This document shows positions 32,649 through 42,600 of a stretch of 64,000 nucleotides of DNA, piece by piece. The stretch is from the NCBI RefSeq assembly GCF_000026145.1, contig NC_009445.1, positions 3,782,001 through 3,846,000 of the forward strand. The letters are read 5' to 3'. Made by a program: the position numbers and the translations under genes. Origin of the DNA: Bradyrhizobium sp. ORS 278 (GTDB taxonomy: Bacteria > Pseudomonadota > Alphaproteobacteria > Rhizobiales > Xanthobacteraceae). The notes under the pieces are model-generated. The model ran no database searches, was not told the DNA's origin, and saw only the letters and a list, made by a program, of their open reading frames with translations. How positions within the stretch are numbered: position 1 is the first letter of the stretch; the number at the start of each line of letters is the position of its first letter.

Positions 32649-32951
32649 ATGACGCGCACCTTCGACGAGGCCGATTATCGGCGCCGGCTCGACGCGATCC
32701 AGGACGACATGTCGACGGGTGAGGAGATCGGCCTGCTCGCCAAGGGCCTGGTGACCGGCACCGGCCTCGCGCCGATTGAGGCGCGGCGCCAGATCCAGAC
32801 CGCCAAGATGGAAGCGCTGCGCGGGGCGCGCAAGGCCATGGTCAAGCGCATCCGCGCCGAGATGGACCGCGCGCGCGAGAATGCGATCATCCCGCTGGAC
32901 GTGCAGGAGATCGTCACCGGCCGCGCCGACGAGCTCGTCAAGGTGCCCTGA
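32649..32951 (+). CDS. Small structural protein of the connector region
   Basis: 100 residues, fully helical, basic, with MKALRGARKAMVKRIRAEMDR-like charged helices. Position between stopper and neck genes. No family recognised; may be a head-tail assembly factor. Confidence 0.55.
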   Translation: MTRTFDEADYRRRLDAIQDDMSTGEEIGLLAKGLVTGTGLAPIEARRQIQTAKMEALRGARKAMVKRIRAEMDRARENAIIPLDVQEIVTGRADELVKVP

Positions 32952-32952
32952 G

Positions 32953-33423
32953 ATGCGGATCGTGCTGCGCTATCAGCCGATGCAGGCCGTCGTCGATTTC
33001 GCGCTGGAGACGCTGCGCGAGCGCTCGCCGGTTGGTGCCGAGGGCGACCGGCATCCGGGGCTGTACCGGGACTCGCATACCGTGTTTCTCAACGGTCACG
33101 TGGTGTCCGATGGCGATGTCCGCGCCTGGCGCCCCGGTGACCAGATCAACATCTCCAACCCCGTGCCCTACGCCCGCAAGATCGAAATCGGCCGCGGCCG
33201 GATGACTGTCCCTGGTCACGTCTATGAGGAGGCCGCGCTGGTCGTCGCCTCGCGCTTCGGCAATCAGGCGGTCGTCAAATTCACGTTCATGCCGGTCCGC
33301 TTCGGCGACGTCCAATCCTTCGCCAGCTTCTCGCGCCGGATCCGGCCGGGGCGCCGCATGTCAGCCAAAGCTCGCCAGGACTGGCTGGTGCGCCAGCCGG
33401 CGCTCGAAATTCGCGGACGATAG
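32953..33423 (+). CDS. Neck / tail completion protein (HK97 gp10-like)
   Basis: 156 residues. The pattern DFALETLRERSPVGAEGDRHPGLYRDSH, then NISNPVPYARKIEIG is the common signature of HK97 gp10-like neck proteins (RxxSPVxTGxLRxSxxv...NxxPYAxxxExG). ATG 32953 follows the preceding stop by one base. Confidence 0.75.
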   Translation: MRIVLRYQPMQAVVDFALETLRERSPVGAEGDRHPGLYRDSHTVFLNGHVVSDGDVRAWRPGDQINISNPVPYARKIEIGRGRMTVPGHVYEEAALVVASRFGNQAVVKFTFMPVRFGDVQSFASFSRRIRPGRRMSAKARQDWLVRQPALEIRGR

Positions 33424-33434
33424 GGAGAAGCATC

Positions 33435-33881
33435 GTGGCCGATTATGCCGGCGCCGTCGCCGCGATGCGCGCGCGCATGGTGGCGCAGTTCACGCCGACC
33501 GTGCCCATCGTCTATCAGAACGAGGACCCGCCGTCGCAGCCCTGGCCGCCGGCTACGCCTGCGCCCTGGGTCTATTTCGAGGTGCTGCAGGTCACCGAGC
33601 AGCTGCGCGGCGTCGGCCTGCCCGGCAGCCAGCTCTGGCTGACGACCGGCAACATCATGATCCACGTGTTCGCGCCCAAGGGCTACGCGATGCCGGATCA
33701 TCTCGTCCTGGCCGGCCAGGCCGGCGCGATCTTCCGCGCGAAGACCTTCTACAACACCGAGCCCGGGGTGAAGGTCATCTGCGGCGGTGCCACCGTTCGC
33801 GGTGGCGATTCCGAAAGCGACGACGGCAACTACTTCGCCGTGACCGTCGTCATCCCCTTCGAATTCTACTGGATCGGCTGA
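33435..33881 (+). CDS. Tail terminator protein
   Basis: 148 residues starting at GTG 33435. Sequence pattern (PWVYFEVLQVTEQLRGVGLPGSQLW, GNIMIHVFAPKGYAM) is that of DUF4128-like tail terminator/tail completion proteins of siphophages. It caps the tail tube at the head side. Confidence 0.75.
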   Translation: MADYAGAVAAMRARMVAQFTPTVPIVYQNEDPPSQPWPPATPAPWVYFEVLQVTEQLRGVGLPGSQLWLTTGNIMIHVFAPKGYAMPDHLVLAGQAGAIFRAKTFYNTEPGVKVICGGATVRGGDSESDDGNYFAVTVVIPFEFYWIG

Positions 33882-33909
33882 TCCGACCAGCAACGGAGAG
33901 AGCACGGCC

Positions 33910-35142
33910 ATGCCCTATCAGTCGAATTTCAACGCCCTGATTGCCTACAAGGCGCAGACGGGGCTCGGCACCGCGGCCAGCGGCGCTGGCGCCAATCAGC
34001 TGCGGCTCTCCGGTGGCCAGGGCGCGAAGCTCTCGAAGGCGGCGATCGTCTCCAACGAGCTGCGCAAGGACGGCATGTCGACCCGCGGCCGCCACGGCAC
34101 GCAGGGCGTCGTCGCCAGCTACAACGCTGAGGTGTCGCTCGGCTCGATCGACCCGATCATCCTCGCGATCATGCGCGCTGCGGCCTGGGACAGCTCGGTG
34201 CTCACCAAGACGCAGGCCGATTTCACCTCGCTGACGACCGGTGCGAATAGCATCGTGCTGGGGTCGGGCAATCCGATCACCATGGGCTATCGCGTCGGCG
34301 ATGTCATTCGAGCCACGGGCCTGCCGGATGCCGCGAACAACGGCCGCAACATCCGTATTGCCGCGTTGTCGTCGACGACCATTACGACTGCCGAGACCCT
34401 GACCGTGAACGCCACGCCCGACACGACGTGCTCGATCACCAGGCCGGGCAAGCGGATCATCAATCCGGCCTCGCTGGTGCCGACCTATTTCACGCTCGAA
34501 GAGTATGAGGGCGATATCGACCAGTCGACCCTGGCGCAGGACTTCGTGTTCGGCGGCGTCAAGTTCTCGATGGCCGCCAACGGCCTGATGATGGCCGATG
34601 TCAGCGGCACCGGCACCGGCCAGATCCAGGCGCTCGGCACGGCGTCGTCGCCTTACTACACCTCGACCACGGCGCCATCTGATGTGCCGTTCTCGGTCGT
34701 CGACGCCACCATCCGCGTCGGCGGCATCGACGTCGTCGAGCTGACCGGGCTCGACCTCACCATGAACATTCAGCCGACCGCCACGCCCGTGTTCGGCTCC
34801 GGCGCGCAGAAGTATTCACCCGACGTGTTCACGGGCGCGCTGCAGGTGTCGATGAACATCACGGCGCTGCGCAAGAGCCTGACCTATCTGTCGGACTTCA
34901 TCGCCGAGACGCAGTATTCGCTGCAGATCCTCGCGGTCGACAACATGGCCGAGCCGAAGGATTTTCTGTCGATCTTCGTCCCGAACTTCACGCTCGGCGG
35001 CGTCGATCCCTCGGCCTTCTCCAAGCAGGGCGGCGGACGGACGCAGACGATCTCGATCCCGGCGGCGCTGGTCGGCGCCGCCACCAACACGGCCGCCGGC
35101 TTCGATCCGACCATGATCTCGTTCCAGACCACGGCGCCTTAA
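33910..35142 (+). CDS. Major tail tube protein
   Basis: 410 residues, about twice the length of many tail tube proteins. N-terminal MPYQSNFNALIAYKAQTGLGTAASG and the repeated beta pattern (YNAEVSLGSIDPIILAIMRAA, LTLNM-like TGLDLTMNIQPT) match alphaproteobacterial siphophage major tail tube proteins with two tandem tube-like folds. The length could alternatively reflect an added surface domain. Confidence 0.78.
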   Translation: MPYQSNFNALIAYKAQTGLGTAASGAGANQLRLSGGQGAKLSKAAIVSNELRKDGMSTRGRHGTQGVVASYNAEVSLGSIDPIILAIMRAAAWDSSVLTKTQADFTSLTTGANSIVLGSGNPITMGYRVGDVIRATGLPDAANNGRNIRIAALSSTTITTAETLTVNATPDTTCSITRPGKRIINPASLVPTYFTLEEYEGDIDQSTLAQDFVFGGVKFSMAANGLMMADVSGTGTGQIQALGTASSPYYTSTTAPSDVPFSVVDATIRVGGIDVVELTGLDLTMNIQPTATPVFGSGAQKYSPDVFTGALQVSMNITALRKSLTYLSDFIAETQYSLQILAVDNMAEPKDFLSIFVPNFTLGGVDPSAFSKQGGGRTQTISIPAALVGAATNTAAGFDPTMISFQTTAP

Positions 35143-35151
35143 GGACCATCC

Positions 35152-35598
35152 ATGACCAGCCAGGACACGCTCGATCTCGCCGCGCTCGACGCGCAGGACG
35201 AGGCCACGCTCGACATCCGCCATCCCAAGTCGCTCGCCCCGACCGGCTGGGTCTGGACCTTCTACGGCCCGGGCCATCCGGTCACCGTGGGCCTCGCCAA
35301 CCGCGTCGCGGAGGCTGCGCTGAAGAAGGCCGCGGCGCGACGCCAGGCGCAGGCCAACGGCCGCAAGTGGAAAGAGGACGAGCAGAGCCTCGCCGAGATC
35401 ACGGCCGAGAACGTCGAGGCGATCGTCGCGCGCACCAAGTCGTTCTCGCCGATCAAATTCGACGGCCAGCTGATCGAGTTCTCGGCCGACGCGGCGCGCG
35501 GTCTGCTGCGCGATCGGCGCAAGGCCTGGCTGTTTGAGCAGGTGTCGGAGTTCCTCCGCGACGAGGTAAATTTTATTCAGCCCTCCGCGACGAGCTGA
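35152..35598 (+). CDS. Tail assembly chaperone (gpG-like)
   Basis: 148 residues. Follows the tail tube gene and precedes the tape measure gene by the normal distance. It contains a slippery heptamer near its end (35568-35574), at which a fraction of ribosomes should move to the -1 frame to make the longer product. Helical region includes VAEAALKKAAARRQAQANGRK. Confidence 0.82.
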   Translation: MTSQDTLDLAALDAQDEATLDIRHPKSLAPTGWVWTFYGPGHPVTVGLANRVAEAALKKAAARRQAQANGRKWKEDEQSLAEITAENVEAIVARTKSFSPIKFDGQLIEFSADAARGLLRDRRKAWLFEQVSEFLRDEVNFIQPSATS

Positions 35599-35933
35599 GG
35601 GCCTTCGCCGAACGAACCTTCGCGCTCGCGACCGTCGAGGACGGCGTCACCTATCGCGAGATGCTGGAAGGCCTGATGTCGCGGCCGACGCTGCGGTCTG
35701 ACAAGCGCGCAGAGTATGAGGCGGAGTTGTCCGTGCCGCCGCTGCCTGCCGAGCTGGAGCGCGCCTGGCACGGCTTCTGTCGCCTCAGCGCGCGGCGCCG
35801 CGTCGGCTTGGCGATCGAGCCGATCGGCTGGGCCGATCTCGACGCCTTCATGCGGCTGACCGGCATCCGCCTGTCGCCTTTCGAGATCGAGCTGATCGAA
35901 ATGCTCGACGATCTCTACCGCAAGAAAGACTGA
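35152..35933 (+). CDS. Frameshifted tail assembly chaperone (gpGT-like)
   Basis: Reading to 35573 in the 0 frame and then from 35574 in the -1 frame gives a fusion ending with EMLDDLYRKKD at 35933 (about 260 residues). The -1 part begins YSALRDELRAFAERTFALATV and contains no stop before the downstream frame. An independent start ATG 35661 (MLEGLMSRPTLRSD) exists, but frameshifting is preferred because the heptamer is perfect and because G and GT products are used together in tail assembly of lambda-like phages. Confidence 0.75.
35568..35574 (+). promoter_or_regulatory. Canonical -1 ribosomal frameshift site
   Basis: The heptamer A AAT TTT is in frame for X-XXY-YYZ slippage: codons GTA AAT TTT in the 0 frame become AAA TTT in -1. 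The -1 frame then stays open through the downstream ORF to 35933. Confidence 0.85.
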
Positions 35934-35934
35934 G

Positions 35935-38058
35935 ATGTCCGAGACCGTCACCGAGCTGGTCATCGATGCCGATACGTCGGGCGCCGAGCGCTATTCCGAC
36001 GCGATGGACCGCGCCAGCGATGCGGCCGAAAAGGGCGTGTCGTCGGCGGGCTCGATGTCGCTGGCGATTGCCGGCGTGAGTGCGGCCTCGATCGCGGCGG
36101 TCGCAGGCCTGCGCTCGTTGTTCGACTATGTCGGCAGGCAGTCGCAGGAGCTGGTCGATCTGCAGGACCATGCCGAGCTGGCGGGCATGTCGCTGAAAGA
36201 GTTTCAGGAGGATCTCTACGCGGCGAGATCGAAGGGGCTGACCGAAAAGGACTTCGCGTCGGGCCTCGACAAGATCACATCAGACCTGACGCAGGCCAGC
36301 CAGCAGGCGACCGAATTCGGCAAGCTGTTCGAAGCCAACGGGCTCTCGATCCGGCAGGCCGGCGGCGAGCTGAAGACGGCCAAGCAGGCGCTTGCCGACA
36401 TCATGGGCCTGATGGAGGGCGCGACGCCGGCCGTGCAGCAGCGCCTGGCCGCGATCGTCGGCGTCTCCGCGTCCTGGATCCCGTTCTTGCGCCAGGGCGT
36501 CGAGGAATTCGAGGCCACCAAGCAGAAGGCGCAGGATCTCGGCATCATCATCGACGATGCGACCGTGTCCAAGGCGCGCACCTTCAACAGCGAGTGGAAA
36601 TCGGCCGTCGCTGCCTGGGATCTGCAGTTCAAGGCAACCTTGGCCGGGATCATGCCGCTGCTCGTGCAGGCTGCCAACCTGGCGCGCTCGATCCTCGACG
36701 GCATCGGCGCGGTCTCCGGCTCGGTCGGGCGCTGGCTGACGCCGATCGACGACCAGAGCAAGGCACAGCTGAGCGACACCATCAACGACGTCCATCGTCT
36801 GACCGAGATGCTGGAGGGGCTGAAGGGCGACGCGAGCGGCAGCGGCCTGGCCGCGTTCAAGGCGCGCAACCTCGCCGGCATGCTCGGCCTGCCTGAGAAC
36901 GTCAGTCTCGATCAGGCCTATGCGTTCCTCGAAAAGGTGCAGGGGCTCTACGACAAGCCGCAGCGGGTCAACATCTATCCGAGCAGCTCGCAGGGCAACG
37001 GCACGGTGCTGCCCAGCATGGGCGGCAAGGATGAGATCGAGAAGGCGACCGACGCGATCGAGAAGCACATCGCCAAGCTGCAGGCGGACGCTGACGCGGC
37101 TGGCGCAGGCGCAGGCGAGTTGGAGCGCCTGCGCGCCGAGGCGCTGCTCTACGCGGCCGCGCAGCGCGCCGGCATCAAGGATACCGAGCGCTTCGCCGAG
37201 ACCTTCTCGGATCTCGCCGAACGCGCTGGCAATGCCGCGGCGGCGCTCGCCAAGGCCAAGGTCAACGCCGAGATCCGCTTTGCCGGCAACACGGCGCTGT
37301 TGTCGCAGGGCGATCTCGCCATCGCGCAGCGGCTGAAAGACATCTATCCGGATGTCGCTGACGCGCTCAACTCGGCCGAGGCTGCGCAGATCCGCTTCAA
37401 CGAAGCGACCCGCAGCCTCACCTCGAGCCTTGAGAGCCAGCTCGTCCCGGGCCTGGTCGCGATCGAGACCGGGCAGAAGAAGATCGCGCAGGGCGCCCTC
37501 GATATGGCAAACCAGTTTGGCCAGGCGCTGCTGCAGATGATCAACAAGGTTTTGATTGTCGAGCCGCTGCTGCGCAGCCTGCAGGGCGTGGTGTCGTCAT
37601 TCGGCGTCCCCGGTGTCGGCAGCGGCGCCGCGGCCGCGCCGTCGGCCGCTGGCCTCGACGGCCTCGCCGCCATCCATCATAGCGGCGGCATGGCTGGGGA
37701 TCCGGGCATGCCGATGCGCCTGGTGCATCCCGCGACGTTCGATCATGCGCGGCGCTTCCACGGCGGCGGCATCGTCGGCGACGAGGTGCCGATCATCGCG
37801 CGCCGCGGTGAGGAGGTTGGCTGGCCGGACCAGCTGGCGCGCAAATACGGCAGCGCTGCGCCGCAGGTCAACGTGACGCTGATCGAGAGCCCGAATGCGC
37901 AGGGCGCGGTAACGCAGACGCAGAACGGCAATGGTGGCATCGATATCGAGGTCGCCATTGCCCAGATCGCGGCCAAGAGCGCCGCGCGCCCGGGCGGTGC
38001 GGTCAACCGTGTCCTCACGGATCAATTCAGCGCGCGCGGGCGGCTCGCCAGCCGGTAG
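35935..38058 (+). CDS. Tape measure protein
   Basis: 707 residues. N-terminal helix-rich region, then hydrophobic segments (SMSLAIAGVSAASIAAVAGL, SILDGIGAVSG), alternating with long helices, and a C-terminal region with AAIHHSGGMAGDPGMPMRLVHP and HGGGIVGDEVPIIARRGEEV. These Gly/His motifs are common in tape measure C-termini. At about 0.15 nm per residue a tail near 105 nm is expected. Directly after the chaperone pair, one base from its end. Confidence 0.88.
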   Translation: MSETVTELVIDADTSGAERYSDAMDRASDAAEKGVSSAGSMSLAIAGVSAASIAAVAGLRSLFDYVGRQSQELVDLQDHAELAGMSLKEFQEDLYAARSKGLTEKDFASGLDKITSDLTQASQQATEFGKLFEANGLSIRQAGGELKTAKQALADIMGLMEGATPAVQQRLAAIVGVSASWIPFLRQGVEEFEATKQKAQDLGIIIDDATVSKARTFNSEWKSAVAAWDLQFKATLAGIMPLLVQAANLARSILDGIGAVSGSVGRWLTPIDDQSKAQLSDTINDVHRLTEMLEGLKGDASGSGLAAFKARNLAGMLGLPENVSLDQAYAFLEKVQGLYDKPQRVNIYPSSSQGNGTVLPSMGGKDEIEKATDAIEKHIAKLQADADAAGAGAGELERLRAEALLYAAAQRAGIKDTERFAETFSDLAERAGNAAAALAKAKVNAEIRFAGNTALLSQGDLAIAQRLKDIYPDVADALNSAEAAQIRFNEATRSLTSSLESQLVPGLVAIETGQKKIAQGALDMANQFGQALLQMINKVLIVEPLLRSLQGVVSSFGVPGVGSGAAAAPSAAGLDGLAAIHHSGGMAGDPGMPMRLVHPATFDHARRFHGGGIVGDEVPIIARRGEEVGWPDQLARKYGSAAPQVNVTLIESPNAQGAVTQTQNGNGGIDIEVAIAQIAAKSAARPGGAVNRVLTDQFSARGRLASR

Positions 38059-38072
38059 GAGAGGAGAGAACC

Positions 38073-38321
38073 ATGGACATGGTGAAGGGCGCCGTGATCA
38101 TCGCGGCGATGGCTGCCGGCGTGGTCGTCTATGCGATCCACAAGATGGCGCAGGCGTCGGCTGCCGATCGCAGGATCCGGCACGAGCAGTTCATGGCGCG
38201 CCTGGTACCGGAGCATGTCGAGACCATCGTCAGGCTTACCGCGACCCGTGACGCGGAGATCGCCAAGGCGACCAAGACCGTGCCGTCACAGCTGATCGAC
38301 ATGAAGCGGGCCGAGGGCTGA
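38073..38321 (+). CDS. Small membrane-anchored phage protein
   Basis: 82 residues: MDMVKGAVIIAAMAAGVVVYAI is a single transmembrane segment, followed by a charged helical region with two arginine pairs. Function not known; it lies between the tape measure and distal tail genes. Confidence 0.55.
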   Translation: MDMVKGAVIIAAMAAGVVVYAIHKMAQASAADRRIRHEQFMARLVPEHVETIVRLTATRDAEIAKATKTVPSQLIDMKRAEG

Positions 38322-38322
38322 C

Positions 38323-38682
38323 ATGGCCGACACCTGGCCGGCAGGGCTGCCGCAGCGCCTGCAGCTGCAGGGCGCGAGCCTCGGCATCGGCGATGGCCTG
38401 GTCGAGGCGACACCGGACCGCGGTCCACCGATCACGCGGCTCGGCTCGACGGCCGTCGCGCGGCCGCTGGCGGGCGCCGTGATCCTGACCTCGGCGCAGG
38501 TCGACACGTTCGAAGCGTTCTTCGTGACGACGCTGGCGCGCGGCTCGCTGCCGTTCTGGTTTCCCGACCCGCGCACGGGAACGTTGATCCTGGTCAAGTT
38601 CGTCAAGGGTCAGCTGCCGGTGCTGGTGCCGCTCGGCGGCGATAATTTCCAATACAGCTTTCAGCTGCTGGTGCTGCCATGA
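38323..38682 (+). CDS. Distal tail protein, minor
   Basis: 119 residues with the pattern FEAFFVTTLARGSLPFWFPDPRTG, typical of the DUF2163-like/minor tail group found upstream of NlpC peptidases in siphophages. It overlaps the next gene by 4 bases. Confidence 0.65.
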   Translation: MADTWPAGLPQRLQLQGASLGIGDGLVEATPDRGPPITRLGSTAVARPLAGAVILTSAQVDTFEAFFVTTLARGSLPFWFPDPRTGTLILVKFVKGQLPVLVPLGGDNFQYSFQLLVLP

Positions 38683-39182
38683 GGGTGTTTTCTCTCCACT
38701 TTCGCCGCGAGTTGTTTGCGCAGGAAAGCGGCGAGGTGCCGATCTTCCTGCTGACGATCACGCATCCCGAGCTTGCTACGCCGATCCGCCTGTCGACCGA
38801 TCCGACGTCGCGTCTGTCGACCGATCCGCTGGTCTACGGCACCGTGAGCCGCGCGCAGACCTACTACTATGCCGGCGTCGCGCTGACCTTGCCTGATGAG
38901 CAGGAAAAGTCGGCGCCAGCTTCGAAGCTGACGATCTCGAACGTGACCCGCGAGCTGATCCCGCTGGCCCGCTCGGTCTCGTCGCCTGCGCGGGTCGATA
39001 TCGAAATGGTCGCGGCGTCCAATCTCGACACTGTCGAGACCTCGTTCCCGGGTTTCCAGATGACCAATCTTGAGTACGACACGATGGAGCTCAATTTTGA
39101 CCTGACCATCGATCCGCTGACGTCGGAGCCGTATCCATCGGGCTCGTTCAACCCGGCGAGCTTCCCGGGCCTATTCTACTGA
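38679..39182 (+). CDS. DUF1833-like tail protein
   Basis: 167 residues. RTRELFAQESGEVPIFLLTI-like start and TNLEYDTMELNFDLTIDPLTSEPYPSGSF at the end match the DUF1833-type family of tail proteins (HK97 gp19-like region). Overlaps the previous gene by 4 bases. Confidence 0.72.
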   Translation: MRVFSLHFRRELFAQESGEVPIFLLTITHPELATPIRLSTDPTSRLSTDPLVYGTVSRAQTYYYAGVALTLPDEQEKSAPASKLTISNVTRELIPLARSVSSPARVDIEMVAASNLDTVETSFPGFQMTNLEYDTMELNFDLTIDPLTSEPYPSGSFNPASFPGLFY

Positions 39183-39197
39183 TCGGCTGCTCTCCCG

Positions 39198-39602
39198 ATG
39201 CTCGACAGCTATATCGGCATTCCCTTTCAGTCGCACGGCCGCACGCGCGCCGGCTGCGATTGCTGGGGCTTGCTGCGGCTTGTCTATACCGAGCAGCTCG
39301 GCCTGGAGCTTCCGAGCTTTGCCGAGGACTACGTCACGTCAGCGGATCGCGAGGCGATTGCCGGCCTGATCGCCGGAAATCTCGGCGGCTGGTCGCAGAT
39401 CCCGGCAGGTCATGAGCAGGCGCTCGACGGCGTGCTGATGCGCGGCTTTGGCGGCATCGGTCACATCGGCGTCGTCGTGCAGCCTGGCCTCGTGCTGCAC
39501 GTTCAGTTTGGCTGCACCAGCCGCATCGAACGCTACCGCAGCGGCCCGCTGGCGCAGCGGGTGAGGGGCCTCTACCGCTACACAGCACCGGTCATTGCTT
39601 GA
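39198..39602 (+). CDS. NlpC/P60-like tail peptidase
   Basis: 134 residues. GIPFQSHGRTRAGCDCWGLLRLVY gives the catalytic cysteine within the NlpC/P60 start, and GIGHIGVVVQPG the catalytic histidine. It is a tail-tip cell-wall hydrolase or tail assembly protein of the lambda gpK type. Its TGA overlaps the ATG of the tip gene. Confidence 0.82.
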   Translation: MLDSYIGIPFQSHGRTRAGCDCWGLLRLVYTEQLGLELPSFAEDYVTSADREAIAGLIAGNLGGWSQIPAGHEQALDGVLMRGFGGIGHIGVVVQPGLVLHVQFGCTSRIERYRSGPLAQRVRGLYRYTAPVIA

Positions 39603-42600
39603 TGCACGCGAACTCCCTGCAACGCCACGCGCTCGACGGCGAGATCCTCTCGCCGCTCGCTACCGTGCGCGTGATTGGGCGTGCGCATCCGCTGTCGAGC
39701 CGGCGGGTGATCTGCGAGGTGCCTGCGGGGCTCTCGATCGCCGAGATCCTGCAGCTTTGTGCAGGATCGAGCGGCGCGGACTTCGCGGTCTATCTCGGCG
39801 AGCATCCGATCCGCGCGGAGAACTACGGCCGCATCCGCGTCAAGCCGGGCGCGACCGTGGTGGTTGTCCCGCGGCTGCAGAACAATCCGGTCTGGCGCAC
39901 GGTGGCGACCGTGGTGATCGCCGTCGCAGCACTGGTCGCGGCGCCCTATCTTGCGCCGGGCATCATCGCGGCAGCCGGCGCGATCGGTGTGACCATTGCC
40001 GCAACGACGGCGATTGCGATCGGCGCTGGCGTCATCATGCTGGCGGGCTCGCTCGCGCTCAACGCGCTGTTTCCGATCCGTCCGCCGGAGCTGTCGGCGC
40101 AAGGCTCTGGCGCGCCGCTCAACTCGATCCAGGGCGCCAACAACCAGGCCAACCCTTACGGCACGGTGCCCGTGGTGCTCGGCCGTCACAGGCAGTCGCC
40201 GTTCTACGGCGCCAAGGCCTACACCGAGATCGTCGGCAACGATCAGTATCTCCGGCTGCTGTTCGTGCTCGGCTACGGCCCTCTGCAGGTCGAAAGCATT
40301 CAGATCGGCGAGACCGCGATCGGGACCTACGCCGACGTGCAGACGGAGTTGCGCCAGGGCTATGCCGGCGATGCCGCGGTGACGCTGTATCCCGGCCAGG
40401 TCGACGAGCAGGCGCTGTCGATCGCGCTGCAAAACCGCGCCGATCCGCCGCGCTTGACCGGCCATGCGCCGTGGTCCGACAGCGTCGTGACCTCTGTCGA
40501 CACCGACGAGATCGCGGTCGACTTCCTGGCGCCGTCGGGCATCAACATGACCGACAGCAAGGGCAACGACATCTCATGGTCGTTCACGATCGAGATGCGG
40601 TACCGCAAGGTCGGTGCCGCCAGCTGGACCACGGGGCCGCAGACCGTGTTCACCCGTTCCTATGAGCCGATCCGCCGGGGGCAGCGCATCGCGGTCGCGC
40701 GCGGCCAGTATGAGGTGCAATGCCAGAAGCCGCTCGGCGATGCCGATCCGAAATATGCGCGCGACCAGGTCACATGGACCTCACTGCGTTCGCTGCGATC
40801 GGCGGCGCCGATCTCCTTCGACAAGCCGCTTGCGCTCCTGGCGGTACGCATCAGGGCGACCAATCAGCTGTCGGGCGTGATCTCGACACTCAACTGCGTC
40901 ACGACCTCGCTAGTGAAGGCCTGGAACGGTTCGGCGTGGGTCGCAAACCAGCCGTCGAGCTGGCCGCCGGATCTCTTCCGCCATGTCTTGCAGGGCCCGG
41001 CCAATGCGCGTCCTGTGGCCGATAGCGGCATCGACCTCGCCAGTCTTCAGGAGTGGTGGACCTATTGCGTGGCGAACGGATTCAAGTTCAACAAGGTGCT
41101 GACCGATTCCGCCTCGGTCTATGATCGCCTGCTCGGGATCTGCGCCGCCGGCCGCGCGGTCCCGACCTTCATCGACGGCAAGTGGGGCGTGGTCTGGGAC
41201 CGGCCGGCCGATCCGGTCGTGCAGCACTTCACGCCGCGTAACTCCTGGGGCTTCAAGGGACAGCGGACCTATGCGCAGCGGCCGCACGGCTGGCGCGTGC
41301 CGTTCATCAACGCCGCCAATGGTTGGACGCAGGACGAGCGCACCGTCTATGACGACGGCTATGACGCCTCGAATGCGACGCTGTTCGAGCGCATCGAATT
41401 TCCCGGTGTCACCGATCCCGGACTGATCTGGCGCCACGGCCGATTCCACATCGCGCAGTCGCGCTTGAGGCCGGAGAATATCTCGCTGTCTGTCGGCTGG
41501 GAGCACCTCGTCTGTACCAGGGGCGACCGTGTCGCTGTCACGCATGACGCAATGCTCGTCGGGCTGGCGTCGGGTCGCGTGAAATCCATCGCCGGGCAGG
41601 TGGTGACCGTCGATGAGCAGGTGACGATCGAAACGGGCAAGACCTATGGCTTGACCTTCCGCATCGCCGACGACGCGAGGTCGATCACCCGCGCGGTCGA
41701 TGGCGCCATGGTCCCCGGCGATTACAAGTCCCTGACGCTGGTCGGCGATCTCTCGGTGCTCTCGGGCGGCGAGCTGTTTGCGTTCGGCGAGACCGGACGG
41801 CAGACGGCGATCTATCGCGTCCGCTCGATCACGCATCAGCGCGACTTGAACGCGACGCTCGGCCTGGTCGACGACGCGCCTGAGATCGCGGCAGCCGACC
41901 AGGGCGACATCCCGGACTACGATCCGCACGTCACGGTGCCGCCGGATCCGCTCAGCCTCCCGCCGCGCTCGTTCAGATTTCTGGAGGTGATCGACGGCCG
42001 CGGCGCCACGGCGCGGGCGCTGGTGCGGCTGGTGTGGCAGCTGCCGCGTCTCGGCAAGACCGTCTCGTTCGACGTGCAGCTGCGCGATGACGATGCCGGC
42101 GGCGACTGGACCGCCGCGGCGCACGTGCTCGCGCCAACCATGACGGTCGACGTCCCCCTGACCTCGGCCGGCATCTGGTCGTTCCGAGTCCGCTGCGTGT
42201 TCGCGGACGCCACGGTGTCGGACTGGGCGGTGTTGAATGCGCTCAATCTAGCGGGGCTGTCGACCGTTCCCGGCGACATCACCAATCTGCACATTCGCGC
42301 GGTCGACGGCCAGACGGTGCTGGATTGGACGGTGGTCGATGATTCCAGGGTGCTGTTCTATGAGATCCGCAAGGGCTCGACCTGGGACACGGGGCTCGTC
42401 GTCGGCGATGCGGTAGCGCAGCCGCCCTGGGCCACAACCGGCGACGGCGTCTATCACGTCAGGGCCTATGTGCTCAGTCCGTTCAGCGCGAGGATCTATA
42501 GCGCTCACTCGGCCTCGATCACGGTGCTCGGCGCCATCATCGCGCGCAACATCATCGTCTCGCATGACGAGCAGATCGAGGGGTGGACCGGCCAGCTGCA

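Noticed and set aside
40910..42124. Long minus-strand frame opposite the tail tip gene
   Set aside because: Antisense shadow; the plus strand carries the conserved gpJ-like protein throughout.
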